From assembly GCF_014395975.1 (NCBI RefSeq), contig NZ_CP060714.1, positions 5,103,373-5,167,372 of the forward strand: a stretch of DNA of 64,000 bases, in the 5' to 3' direction. The notes beneath the pieces are model-generated. The model searched no databases. It saw only the letters and a list, made by a program, of their open reading frames with translations, and was not told the origin of the DNA. Source of the stretch: Diaphorobacter ruginosibacter (GTDB lineage Bacteria; Pseudomonadota; Gammaproteobacteria; Burkholderiales; Burkholderiaceae_C). Below are positions 8,269 through 16,557 of the stretch, piece by piece. How positions within the stretch are numbered: the stretch's first letter is position 1; every line of letters begins with the position of its first letter. The translations under genes and the position numbers were made by a program.

Positions 8269-9191
8269 ACGCCGCCGACGGTTTCCACGCAATGCAGCAG
8301 CAAAGCGACGAACATGCCGCGCTGTCTGCGCTTTGCCTCACGGACAATGAGTTCGTGATGCCCGGCTCCGGTCCTGCAGCGCGTACCGGCGTGCTGCTGG
8401 TGCATGGCCTCACAGGGACGCCGGCGGAGATGCGCGTACTGGGCAAGGGGCTTAATCGCCAGGGCTTCACGGTGTATGCGGTGCAGCTTGCCGGCCATTG
8501 CGGCAGCATGGATGATCTGGTGGGAACGCGCTGGCAGGACTGGCTCGCGAGCGTTGAGTCGGCACTGGAGCGATTCTCGGCCCATGTCGATCGGGTTGTG
8601 GTCGGCGGCCTGTCGATGGGCGCGTTGCTCTCGCTCGCGGTTGCCGAGAAGCGCGCCGACAAGGTGGCCGGCGTGTGTGCCCTGTCCACCACCTTCCGCT
8701 ACGACGGATGGAGCATTCCAGGCTACACCAGGCTCGCGTTCCTGCTGCCGCTGTTCCGCTGGCTCGGCATCGGTCGCAAGAGCGTGTTCATGGAGGCGCC
8801 GCCCTACGGCATCAAGGACGAAGCGCTGCGCGCACGCATCGCCCTGCAGATGCACAGCGGCGACAGCGCGGCGGCCGGGCTGCCGGGCAATCCATGGTGG
8901 TCCATCATCGAACTGCGTGCGCTCTCGGCGCACGTGCAGTCGCACCTGGGGGATGTGCGGGCCCCGTGCCTGGTGATCCATGCGAACGAAGACGACATCT
9001 CCTCGGTCTCCAATGCGTACGACATCGCGCGCGGCGCGGTCAACGCCCAGGTGGAACTGGTGCTGCTGGACAACTGTTATCACATGATCACCATCGACCG
9101 CGAGCGCCGTACCGTCATCGCGCGCATCAACGATTTCCTCGCGCGCATTGCCTCGGTGCATGCATCGGAGCCGCCAAGCCATGGGCAGTGA
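8265..9191 (+). CDS. Alpha/beta-hydrolase, carboxylesterase-like
   Basis: Hydrolase of 308 residues starting at the ATG at 8265, which overlaps the phosphatase stop (ATGA). The oxyanion HGLTGTP motif follows strand 3 (residues 47-53), the nucleophile elbow is GGLSMG (Ser117), and the acid and base are probably the Asp of HANEDDISS and the His of CYHMITID. It resembles small monoacylglycerol/carboxylesterase (Est30-like) enzymes acting on acyl esters or lactones. It has no signal peptide. Its tail overlaps the next small membrane gene by 11 bases. Confidence 0.84.
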   Translation: MNAADGFHAMQQQSDEHAALSALCLTDNEFVMPGSGPAARTGVLLVHGLTGTPAEMRVLGKGLNRQGFTVYAVQLAGHCGSMDDLVGTRWQDWLASVESALERFSAHVDRVVVGGLSMGALLSLAVAEKRADKVAGVCALSTTFRYDGWSIPGYTRLAFLLPLFRWLGIGRKSVFMEAPPYGIKDEALRARIALQMHSGDSAAAGLPGNPWWSIIELRALSAHVQSHLGDVRAPCLVIHANEDDISSVSNAYDIARGAVNAQVELVLLDNCYHMITIDRERRTVIARINDFLARIASVHASEPPSHGQ

Positions 9192-9555
9192 GCTCTCGCC
9201 GCTGGTCATCACGCTGTGGGTGCTCAACATTCTGGTGGACAGCGGCGGGCAGCTTGCCTTCAAGGCCGCTGCGAGCCAGCCGCCGCATGAGCTTGACGGT
9301 GTGGCGCGCTGGCGCTTCATGCTCGGCAAGCCATGGCTGTGGATCGGCATGGGCTGCTACGTGGCGGAGTTCGTGTTCTGGCTCGCGTTCCTGTCGCTCG
9401 TACCGTTGTCCGACGGCGTGCTGCTGGGCTCCATCAACATCGTGGCGATCATGATCGCGGGCCGCATCCTGTTCAAGGAACGGCTTGCGCCGCTGCGCGT
9501 CGCGGGCATCTTGCTGGTCTCCATCGGTGTTGCCGTCGTGGGGCTCGCGGGATGA
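9181..9555 (+). CDS. Small membrane transporter, EamA/SMR (ArnE/F-like), subunit 1
   Basis: Membrane protein of 124 residues with four predicted hydrophobic helices (about 7-25, 45-67, 70-92, 100-122). The ATG at 9181 gives MGSELSPLVITLW and overlaps the hydrolase gene. The pattern QLAFKAAAS in helix 1 and the GSINIVAIMIAGRILFKERL stretch are typical of half-size EamA/SMR proteins, including the ArnE/ArnF undecaprenyl-linked sugar flippases. It sits next to a second, different protein of the same fold, suggesting a heterodimer. The substrate is unknown. Confidence 0.8.
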   Translation: MGSELSPLVITLWVLNILVDSGGQLAFKAAASQPPHELDGVARWRFMLGKPWLWIGMGCYVAEFVFWLAFLSLVPLSDGVLLGSINIVAIMIAGRILFKERLAPLRVAGILLVSIGVAVVGLAG

Positions 9556-9983
9556 GCAGGCGCTTCTACCTCATCGGTTTCCTGGTGCTCATGGCGTTCG
9601 ACACGCTGGCCCAGCTCAGCTTCAAGCAGGCCGGCAATGCGGCGTTGCCGCTGGAGCTCTCGCCCGCATGGCTGGCGCGCGTGTTCGGCCAGCCCTGGAT
9701 CTACGGCGCCTTCGTCGGCTATATCGGGGCGTTCTTTACGTGGATGAGCCTGCTCAAACGCGCGCCCATCGGCCCGGCGTTCGCGGCCTCGCACCTGGAG
9801 ATCATCTCGGTGCTCGCGTTGTCGCACTATCTCTTCGGCGAGGACATCGGCTGGCCGCAGATCGTGGGCTGCCTGTTCATCATCGCGGGCATCATCTGCC
9901 TGGCGCTCAGCGAGACCGAAGAGCCGGGTGAAGAGCACCCCAGCGGCACGGCCGGTGCCGCGCGCATCGTCGACAATGCGTGA
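9552..9983 (+). CDS. Small membrane transporter, EamA/SMR (ArnE/F-like), subunit 2
   Basis: Membrane protein of 143 residues, start overlapping the preceding stop (ATGA). It has four hydrophobic helices and a polar, acidic C-terminal tail (about 122-143). Like subunit 1 it has an N-terminal QLSFKQAGN block, and it carries the EmrE-like run HLEIISVLALSHYLFGEDI. Two adjacent, dissimilar SMR-type subunits usually form an asymmetric heterodimer, as ArnE with ArnF. The neighbouring DegT-family aminotransferase is in the same family as ArnB, but no other arn gene is present. Confidence 0.8.
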   Translation: MSRRFYLIGFLVLMAFDTLAQLSFKQAGNAALPLELSPAWLARVFGQPWIYGAFVGYIGAFFTWMSLLKRAPIGPAFAASHLEIISVLALSHYLFGEDIGWPQIVGCLFIIAGIICLALSETEEPGEEHPSGTAGAARIVDNA

Positions 9984-11216
9984 ATGCAAGTTGCACGCAT
10001 CACCGTACCTCCTACCGCGGGCCTTCCGCTTCGCCTGGGCGACCTGCTGCCATGGGGCGACGCGAACTTCGACGACGCGCTGGCCGCATGGCTTCAGGTG
10101 CCCGAGGTTCAGCTTGAATGTTCGGGCACCTCGGCGCTCATGGTGGCGCTGCGCACGCTGCACAAGCTTGCTCCCGCGCGGCGCGAGGTCATCATGCCGG
10201 CGTACACCTGCCCGCTGGTGGCGATGGCGATCTCCCAATGCGGCCTGCAGGCGCGCCTGTGCGACCTGAGCCCTGACGCGCTCGACATGGATGAGTCCAT
10301 GCTGCGGGGCCTGTGCAGCGAGCACACGCTGGCCATCGTGCCCACCCACTTGGGCGGCCGTGTGGCGGATGTGCGCGTGGCGCTGCATTTCGCGCGGCTT
10401 GTGGGCGCCTATGTGATCGAGGATGCGGCACAGGCTCTTGGCGCGCGTGTGAATGGCCAGTCCGTGGGCATGCAGGGCGACGTCGGCCTGTTCAGCCTTG
10501 CGGTCGGCAAGGGGCTCACCACCTATGAGGGCGGCGTATTGGTCGCACGCGAGGCCGGCATGCGCAGCAGCCTGCGGGCCATGCACGGCCGCACGGTGGG
10601 CTTCAGCTTCGGATGGGAGCTGCTGCGCAGCGCGGAACTGCTCGGCTATGCGGCCGTGTATCGGCCCGCGACGCTCGACTGGGCGTACGGGGCGTCGCTT
10701 CGCAGGAGCCTGGCCGAAGACGACTGGATTGCCGCTGCGGGCGATGATTTCGACGCTTTCATTCCGCGGCACACGCTGGGAACCTGGCGCCGGCGCGTGG
10801 CGGTGCGTGCGCTCAAGCGGCTCTCGCCGCACCTGCAGGAGGCTCAGACGCGGGCGCAGGGGCGCATGATGCGGCTGGCACAGATTCCCGGTATCGAGGT
10901 GGTGCGCGACCCCGCGCCCGAGGCGCAAGGTACCTGGCCCGTGATTCTGCTGCGCATGCCCGACCGTGCCTCGCGCGACGTGCTGATGCGTGCGCACTGG
11001 GCATCGAACCTGGGGCTGTCGCTGCCATTCGTGAACATCGTCTCCGACTACGTGCGCTATGCGCCCCTGCTCGGCAGCGGCGTGCTCGACAGCGTGATGG
11101 TGGCACGCGACTGGGCGCAACGCCTCGTGGCCGTGAGCAACAGCGAATGGCTCACCGATGCGCAGTTTGATCGACTATGTGCGCATATCGCGGAGACAGT
11201 CGCTCGCGCGCCTTGA
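9984..11216 (+). CDS. DegT/DnrJ/EryC1/StrS-family PLP aminotransferase
   Basis: Fold-type I PLP enzyme of 410 residues, starting immediately after the preceding stop (TGAATG). The family landmarks are in order: CSGTSALMVALR, IMPAYTCPLVAMAI, VIEDAAQALGA (Asp stacking on PLP) and SLAVGKGLTTYEGG with Lys176 as the likely Schiff-base residue. Family members aminate keto-sugars or related carbonyls in envelope glycan and natural-product pathways. It is the last gene of the exporter operon, and its 3' end overlaps the convergent cfa-like gene by 65 bases. The substrate cannot be read from sequence. Confidence 0.87.
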   Translation: MQVARITVPPTAGLPLRLGDLLPWGDANFDDALAAWLQVPEVQLECSGTSALMVALRTLHKLAPARREVIMPAYTCPLVAMAISQCGLQARLCDLSPDALDMDESMLRGLCSEHTLAIVPTHLGGRVADVRVALHFARLVGAYVIEDAAQALGARVNGQSVGMQGDVGLFSLAVGKGLTTYEGGVLVAREAGMRSSLRAMHGRTVGFSFGWELLRSAELLGYAAVYRPATLDWAYGASLRRSLAEDDWIAAAGDDFDAFIPRHTLGTWRRRVAVRALKRLSPHLQEAQTRAQGRMMRLAQIPGIEVVRDPAPEAQGTWPVILLRMPDRASRDVLMRAHWASNLGLSLPFVNIVSDYVRYAPLLGSGVLDSVMVARDWAQRLVAVSNSEWLTDAQFDRLCAHIAETVARAP

Positions 11217-12438
11217 GCGCTGCCTCACGCGGTGCCACATAGTTGCGCGTGAGCGGCACGGCTTCCTGGTTGCGCACGAGCTGCACCTGGAAGACGGCGA
11301 TGTCCTGGTAGCGGAACGCGGTCTCCGACATCGACAGGTAGAACTCCCACATCCTGCAGAAACGCTCGTCATACAGCAACCGGGCTTCTTCGCGCCGCGC
11401 GAGGAAGCGCTCGCGCCAGATGCGCAGCGTGCTGGCGTAATGCAGGCGCAGCACCTCGATGTCGCTCACCAGCAGGCCCGAGCGCTCGATGGCGGGCGTG
11501 AACTCCGACATCGATGGCAGGTTGCCGCCGGGGAAGATGTAGCGTTCGATCCACGGGTTGTTGAATGCGGGCTCCTCGAAGTTGCCGATGAAGTGCAGCA
11601 GCATCACGCCGTCCTCGGCCAGCAGCTCGAAGCATTGCTGGAAGAAGGCGTCGTGAAAGCGAGAACCCACGTGCTCGAACATGCCCACGCTCACGATGCG
11701 GTCGAAAGGCCCCCGGGTGTCCCGGTAGTCTTCGAGCGCGTATTCCAGGCGGTCGGCGACCGGCGTCTGCAATGCGCGCCGCCGGGCACCTTCGAGCTGC
11801 TCGGTGGACAGCGTCACGCCCTTCACGTGCCCCGCCTCGCCGATCTCGGCCAGGTAGCGTGCCATGCCGCCCCAGCCGCAACCGATGTCGAGCACGCGCT
11901 GGCCTGGCGCCAGCAGCAGCTTGGCGGCGATGTGGCGCTTCTTGGCGAGCTGCGCGGCTTCGAGGCTCTCGTTGCCGTTCTCGAAATAGGCGCAGGAATA
12001 CTGCCGGTCCTCGTCCAGGAACAGCTGGTAGAGCCGGTCGTCCAGATCGTAGTGATGGGCCACGTTCGCACGCGACTTGCCGCGCAGGTTGTTCTGCCAG
12101 AGGGGGATGAGCTTCATGCGCACGGCATCGAGAAACTGCACCATCCTGCTGTCGGGAACCTGCCTGGCGTGGCGCAGCACGAGTTCGAGCACATCGTAGA
12201 CCGAGCCCTGTTCGACGACGATGCGCTCCTGCATGTACATCTCCCCAAAGTTCAGGTCCGGGTCGCGCAGCAGATGGATCACCGCGCGCTGGTCGGTGAA
12301 GCGGATGCGGGCCTGCGGCAGGCCCTGGTCACCGAATGCAAGCACCTTGCCGGCGGGAGTCACGACATCGAGTCGACCGGTTTTCACCAACGGCTCGAAA
12401 GCGCGCTGCAGCAGGCCGTCGGTCAGTGCATCGAACAT
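11152..12438 (-). CDS. cfa: Cyclopropane-fatty-acyl-phospholipid synthase family methyltransferase
   Basis: SAM-dependent enzyme of 428 residues acting on unsaturated acyl chains at the membrane surface. The N-terminal lipid-binding domain (about 1-120) is followed by the Cfa block HHYDLDDRLYQLFLDED and YSCAYFEN, SAM motif VLDIGCGWGG, GVTLSTEQ, and the late FPGGNLPS and CRMWEFYLSMSE blocks. Length and order match bacterial Cfa. It is the last gene of a minus-strand run whose upstream members make aminated or acylated products, so it may modify the lipid of that pathway rather than bulk phospholipid. Its 3' end overlaps the degT gene on the other strand. Confidence 0.9.
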   Translation of the reverse strand: MFDALTDGLLQRAFEPLVKTGRLDVVTPAGKVLAFGDQGLPQARIRFTDQRAVIHLLRDPDLNFGEMYMQERIVVEQGSVYDVLELVLRHARQVPDSRMVQFLDAVRMKLIPLWQNNLRGKSRANVAHHYDLDDRLYQLFLDEDRQYSCAYFENGNESLEAAQLAKKRHIAAKLLLAPGQRVLDIGCGWGGMARYLAEIGEAGHVKGVTLSTEQLEGARRRALQTPVADRLEYALEDYRDTRGPFDRIVSVGMFEHVGSRFHDAFFQQCFELLAEDGVMLLHFIGNFEEPAFNNPWIERYIFPGGNLPSMSEFTPAIERSGLLVSDIEVLRLHYASTLRIWRERFLARREEARLLYDERFCRMWEFYLSMSETAFRYQDIAVFQVQLVRNQEAVPLTRNYVAPREAALKARERLSPRYAHIVDQTAHR

Positions 12439-12465
12439 GGCAGAAACTCCCGTCTGAAACTGAAA

Positions 12466-13377
12466 TTACGTATCCGATGCTAGTGGCCCAATATGACAGC
12501 GTGCGATGCGCTCCACCAGCCGTTCGTTGAACGCATGCTGCCCGGCCTGCGCGGCGGCGAGTGCCTGTGGCGGCACGTGCGTTTCCTGCCCGTCGCCCGC
12601 GCTCATCAGCCGCTTCCACCAGGTGGCGTAGCGCCAGGAGGAGATGTCGCCGGTGACATCGCTGCCGACGATCTGCCCCTTGAGCGCGTCGATGATCTTC
12701 ACGGCATCGCCTTCGCGCATCTGTCCCTGGTCCCAGTTGGTCTGCACCACATCGCGCGCGAACACGTCCTTGTCGATGCTGAGATAGGTGGGGGCAGGCG
12801 CCGGCGCCAGCATCAGCGCGAGCGCTTCGCCAAGCTCACGCACGCTGCCGAAGCTGCGAAAGGCCTTTGCGAAGCCCTTGCGAGCGGCCCAGGTGGTGTC
12901 CACGCCGCTGCTCCAGTAGCTGAGCTTGCCCGTGCGCAGCGGCGCGGCGTAGTTCTCCCAGGCGTGGCGCGCACCGATGTCGTGCGACGTGATGCCCGCC
13001 ACGTGGACATGCGAGACGGCGGGGTGCAGCGCCACGCGCCGCACCCAGGAGCCGCAGTGCACGCCCCAGGGGAACAGCATGTTGTCGGGGTGGTTGTCGA
13101 GCACCACGACGCGCAGTGGCCGCCCCGCGGCGAATGCGTTCTGCGCGATGCAGCGCTCGATCAGCAGCCAGCTCAGGTGGTGGAAATCGCCGCTGCCCAT
13201 GAAGGCCGTGCCGTAGCACGCGGGCAGTCGCTGCTCCACATGGGCGCGAAAGGCTTCGTAGCTCCGGAGCGTGGAGCCGAAGCGGATCGCCTCCTGCCAA
13301 TCGCGCAGCGGCAGGCGCAATTCGTTGTCCAGAGGACCCACGGAGCCGTCTACGTCGAGTACCAGCGGTGGCGTCAT
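12466..13377 (-). CDS. UPF0489 family arginase-fold protein
   Basis: Protein of 303 residues starting MTPPLVLDVDGSVG at 13377, four bases overlapping the preceding gene (ATGA). Several short blocks match the metal-binding pattern of ureohydrolases: GSGDFHHLSW (61-70), VLDNHPDN (92-99; Asp94, His96, Asp98, compare DAHxD) and LSIDKDV (199-205; Asp202, Asp204, compare SxDxD). It is therefore probably a binuclear-metal hydrolase related to arginase and agmatinase. Members of this family have been described as arginases acting on peptides, so the guanidino group need not be on free arginine; that assignment is from memory and unverified here. It lies between a GNAT-like transferase gene and a cfa gene. 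Confidence 0.75.
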   Translation of the reverse strand: MTPPLVLDVDGSVGPLDNELRLPLRDWQEAIRFGSTLRSYEAFRAHVEQRLPACYGTAFMGSGDFHHLSWLLIERCIAQNAFAAGRPLRVVVLDNHPDNMLFPWGVHCGSWVRRVALHPAVSHVHVAGITSHDIGARHAWENYAAPLRTGKLSYWSSGVDTTWAARKGFAKAFRSFGSVRELGEALALMLAPAPAPTYLSIDKDVFARDVVQTNWDQGQMREGDAVKIIDALKGQIVGSDVTGDISSWRYATWWKRLMSAGDGQETHVPPQALAAAQAGQHAFNERLVERIARCHIGPLASDT

Positions 13378-14450
13378 GCTGCGGGCTCCTTCCCCCATTG
13401 GCTGTCGCTCTCGAAGTGCGCCGAGAACCGACGACCGAGCGCGCGCAGCAGCGGATTGCGGATGAACACCGCATGCTGCGTCAGCGTGAAGCTGGCGCCG
13501 AGCTGGGCCTTCACCTCGGGATCGGTCCAGCCCGCCACGTAGTGCGTGAGACCGCGTTCGATGGCGTATTCGAGATTCACCATCCAGCTCACGAAATACA
13601 GGTCGGCCTCGCGTGCCCGGGGATATGAGAGGCCGATGTACTTGTCGATGAGCCGCCCCGCGTGCTCGAAGCACAGGTTCCAGCCCAGCAGTGCGTCGTC
13701 ATCGGCGTCGCGGTATTCGAACACGATGCCGCCGTTCGACGCATCGCGCAGCACGGCGGCAAGGAATGCGCGCGTGAGCTTGTCGAAGTGAATTTCGCTT
13801 TGCGCGTAGACCGCATCGAACAGCGCGTAGTACGCATCCACGCGTTCCTCGCCTGCAAAGCCATCACCCGTGGGAATCCTGGAAATCCGCAGGCGTTCGC
13901 GGCTTCTGAGCTTGCGCTTCAAATTCTGGCGACGGCTTCTGGACAGGCGCGAAAGATATTCGTCCACGCTCGTGAAATCGATGGTCACGTAGGCGAGGGC
14001 CTGGCCATCGACCGCAATGAAGCCTGCTTGCTGCAGCCCGGCGATCAGCGCAGCCGAGAACGTGTTCTCCTCGGGCGTCAGCAGCGGCGACGCCTGCGGC
14101 AGGTCCTTCACGATGGTCAGCATGCGCGCCCCCGCTCGTGCCCGCAACTGCGCGGCCAGAGCGGCCGCATCGATGCCTGTCGGCATGGGCGCGTATTCGG
14201 TGAGCGTGGTGCCCACGAAGTCCGTCGTGAGCTTCAGGCGCGATGACAGCCATTCGCCGCCGGGCAGCTTGCGGAGCCTGGCCTTGAGTGCTTCGTCCGC
14301 CGTGGTCAACAGGTCGAACGGTGCGGTGAAGGCCGGTGCGGGCCAACCCCCGGCGTGCACGGCAAAGCCTTCGGGCGGATGCGCGGCAAACTGCCGGATC
14401 AGCGCCGAAGGCTCGAGCTGGTTGCGATAGGGTGTGCGGTCCGGGGGCAT
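13374..14450 (-). CDS. GNAT/FemAB-like acyltransferase (peptidogalycan-type)
   Basis: Protein of 358 residues. The start is the ATG at 14450 sharing one base with the aminotransferase stop (TGATG). The first half is a degenerate N-terminal domain. The second half has the double-GNAT features of the Acetyltransf_6/FemAB-like group: DEYLSRLSRSRRQNLKRKLR, VDAYYALFDAVYAQ, LLGWNLCFEHAGRLIDKYI and MVNLEYAIERGLTHYVAGW. Such enzymes transfer an acyl or aminoacyl group to an amine. Tight coupling to a class III aminotransferase suggests that it modifies the amine the aminotransferase makes. Confidence 0.78.
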   Translation of the reverse strand: MPPDRTPYRNQLEPSALIRQFAAHPPEGFAVHAGGWPAPAFTAPFDLLTTADEALKARLRKLPGGEWLSSRLKLTTDFVGTTLTEYAPMPTGIDAAALAAQLRARAGARMLTIVKDLPQASPLLTPEENTFSAALIAGLQQAGFIAVDGQALAYVTIDFTSVDEYLSRLSRSRRQNLKRKLRSRERLRISRIPTGDGFAGEERVDAYYALFDAVYAQSEIHFDKLTRAFLAAVLRDASNGGIVFEYRDADDDALLGWNLCFEHAGRLIDKYIGLSYPRAREADLYFVSWMVNLEYAIERGLTHYVAGWTDPEVKAQLGASFTLTQHAVFIRNPLLRALGRRFSAHFESDSQWGKEPAA

Positions 14451-15825
14451 CAAGCCTTTTTGGCTTTGCTCAGCAGCTGGTCCAGCAGCACCATGGCCTC
14501 ATCGATCTCGCCGCGCGAGATCATCAGCGAAGGCGCGAAGGTGATCACGTTCTTGTAGTAGCCGCCCACGTCCAGCACCAGGCCGCGCTTCTGGCCCTTG
14601 TACTCCAGGCCGCCCTCGAGGCCGATGTCGACCATCTTGTCGAGCAGTGCCTTGTTGGGCGTGAAGCCGTCCTCGGTGCAGATCTCGGCGCGCAGCGCGA
14701 GGCCGAGGCCGTCCACATCGCCGATTTCCTTGTGGCGCTTCTGCAGCTCCTTGAGGCCCTCGAGGAAGTACGCCCCCGATTCGCGAACCTGCTTGCCGAA
14801 GTCGACTTCGTGCGTCATCTTCATCACTTCGAGGCCCAGGGCCGTGCCCAGCGGGTTCGACGCGAACGTGGAGTGGGTGGAGCCCGGCGGGAACACCGTC
14901 GGATTGATGAGCTCCTCGCGCGCCCACAGGCCCGACAGGGCGTTCAGGCCGTTGGTTAGCGCCTTGGCGAACACCAGCACGTCGGGCTTGATGCCGAAGT
15001 TTTCCACCGACCACAGCGTGCCGGTGCGCCAGAAGCCCATCTGGATCTCGTCGACCACCATCAGCACGCCATGCTCGTCGAGCACCTTCTTCAGGCCCTT
15101 GAAGAAATTCGGCGGAGGCACTACGTAGCCGCCCGTGCCTTGGATGGGCTCCACATAGAAAGCTGCGTATTCGCACTGCTGGGTCTTGGGGTCCCAGACC
15201 GCGTGGTACTCGTTCTCGAACTTGCGGGCGAAGTCGCGCACGATCTGTTCGGAGTACTCCTCGGCCGTCATGCCCTTGGGGCGACGGAACGGGTAGGGAA
15301 ACGGGATGAACTGCGCGCGATCGCTGAAGTGGCCGAAGCGGCGGCGGTAGCGGTAGCTCGACGTGATGGACGATGCGCCCAGGGTGCGGCCGTGATAGCC
15401 GCCCTCGAAGGCGAACATCAGGCTCTTGCCGTTGCTGGCATTGCGCACCACCTTGAGCGAGTCCTCGATGGCCTGTGCGCCGCCGACGTTGAAGTGCACG
15501 CGGCCTTGCGAGCCCCATTTCTTCTCGGCATCCTGCGCGATGAACTTGGCCAGCTCGATCTTGGTGGGGTGCAGGTACTGGCTTGCGACCTGAGGCAACT
15601 CCTTGAGCTGCTCGATCATCTTGTCTTCGAGGCGCTTGTTCTTGTAGCCGAAGTTGACCGCCGAGTACCACATCTGCAGATCGAGGTAGGGCGTGCCCGT
15701 ATCGTCATACATGTAGCTGCCGTCGCAACCGGTGAAGATCTTGGGGGATTGACGTAATGGACGGTGTCGCCAAACGAGCAGTACCTGGCTTCGTCAGCCA
15801 GCAATTGGGCGGTATTGAGGGTCAC
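14450..15825 (-). pseudogene. Class III PLP aminotransferase, frameshifted at 15743-15747
   Basis: The gene starts at a GTG at 15825 (MTLNTAQLLADEARYC) after an AGGAG ribosome-binding site. It reads normally to VHYVNPP, then loses frame in a run of five C (coding strand, 15743-15747). Adding one C restores PPKIFTGCDGSYMYDDTG and joins the long downstream frame (from 15712), giving one 458-residue protein. That protein has the class III features FNVGGAQAIEDSLK, FEGGYHGRTLGA, VDEIQMGFWRTG and the PLP-Lys motif FAKALTNGL. Such enzymes move amino groups on omega-amino acids and polyamines. The rest of the frame is intact, so a sequencing error or very recent mutation is likelier than old decay. 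It is the first gene of the minus-strand operon. Confidence 0.88.
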
Positions 15826-15919
15826 GGCGGAAAGGCTCCTGATTGAACCGGCGCAGTTTCCGTGGTGAATCTTGTGGGGGAGTTGACGGAGTTTGGAGGA
15901 ATTGTGGAGAGGGCTGCGA

Positions 15920-16207
15920 TCAGCGCCGGGGCAGCCTTTCCAGTCGCACGACCGCGCGGCAGCCTATGGCCTCGGCATAGCGCTGCACGCTGCGCAGGGA
16001 GGGAGTGGCCTTGCCTCCCTCGATTCTGGCGATGACGCTTTGCGTGGTTCCCATGCGAGCCGCCACATCCGCCTGCGTGAGGCCTGCGCGCGTGCGGGCT
16101 GCAATCAATTCGCGGGCCATGGCGAATTCATCGGCCAATGATTCATAGTGCGTGCGGACGTCGTCCTGGGCCAGCATTTCCGCTTTCAAGGATGTGAGTG
16201 TTTTCAT
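15920..16207 (-). CDS. HigA/XRE-type antitoxin
   Basis: Small protein of 95 residues starting MKTLTSLKAEMLAQDD at 16207. A lambda-repressor-like helix-turn-helix occupies the C-terminal half (AGLTQADVAARMGTTQSVIARIE, then a segment ending YAEAIG). The preceding helical stretch should bind the toxin. The start overlaps the toxin stop by four bases (ATGA), with the toxin gene first, which is the HigBA order. It is expected to repress its own promoter through the inverted repeat at 16544-16557. Confidence 0.87.
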   Translation of the reverse strand: MKTLTSLKAEMLAQDDVRTHYESLADEFAMARELIAARTRAGLTQADVAARMGTTQSVIARIEGGKATPSLRSVQRYAEAIGCRAVVRLERLPRR

Positions 16208-16530
16208 GCTTCGTGAGCCTCCAGTCGCGAAAGAGCCGTTTCGATGGCGCTGCGTGGTGTGGCCTGCGTCTTTTTCACGAACGCATGCAGCACCAGCAAA
16301 CGGCGACCTTGGACGGCTGCATAGACGACCCGCGCAATGCCATCCCGGCCATTCAGGCGCATTTCCCACAGCTTGTGCCTCAATGGCCGAACGTGTGGCA
16401 GGCCCACACGCTGAGGACCGAAGTCCTCCAGCATGTCGGCGATATGCAGAAACCGGGCCTGCATGTCTGCAGGCAGGCTCAACAGCTCCGGCGAAGCCGC
16501 AGGATGGATCGTGACAGTCCATGCATTCAT
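16204..16530 (-). CDS. HigB/RelE-type toxin (phage Gp49-like)
   Basis: Protein of 108 residues starting MNAWTVTIHPAASPELLSLP at 16530. It has the RelE/HigB fold signature: an N-terminal helix pair, then HKLWEMRLNGRDGIARVVYAA and LLVLHAFVKKTQATPR, matching the conserved xLWELR-like and FxKKTxxTP blocks of Gp49-family toxins. These act as ribosome-dependent mRNA interferases. The gene lies between the metH N-terminal gene and the class III aminotransferase operon, all on one strand. Confidence 0.88.
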   Translation of the reverse strand: MNAWTVTIHPAASPELLSLPADMQARFLHIADMLEDFGPQRVGLPHVRPLRHKLWEMRLNGRDGIARVVYAAVQGRRLLVLHAFVKKTQATPRSAIETALSRLEAHEA

Positions 16531-16543
16531 ATTATCTCTTTTT

Positions 16544-16557
16544 TGCGATACTTCGCA
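16544..16557. promoter_or_regulatory. Candidate HigA operator (inverted repeat)
   Basis: TGCGA-tact-TCGCA is a perfect 5-bp inverted repeat with a 4-base spacer, beginning 14 bases upstream of the toxin start codon. Position and symmetry fit autorepression by the HigA-type antitoxin; no binding data are available. Confidence 0.45.

Noticed and set aside
9181..11216. Complete Ara4N (arn) lipid A modification operon
   Set aside because: Only ArnE/F-like and ArnB-family-like genes are present; the formyltransferase/dehydrogenase, glycosyltransferase and ArnT genes are absent.
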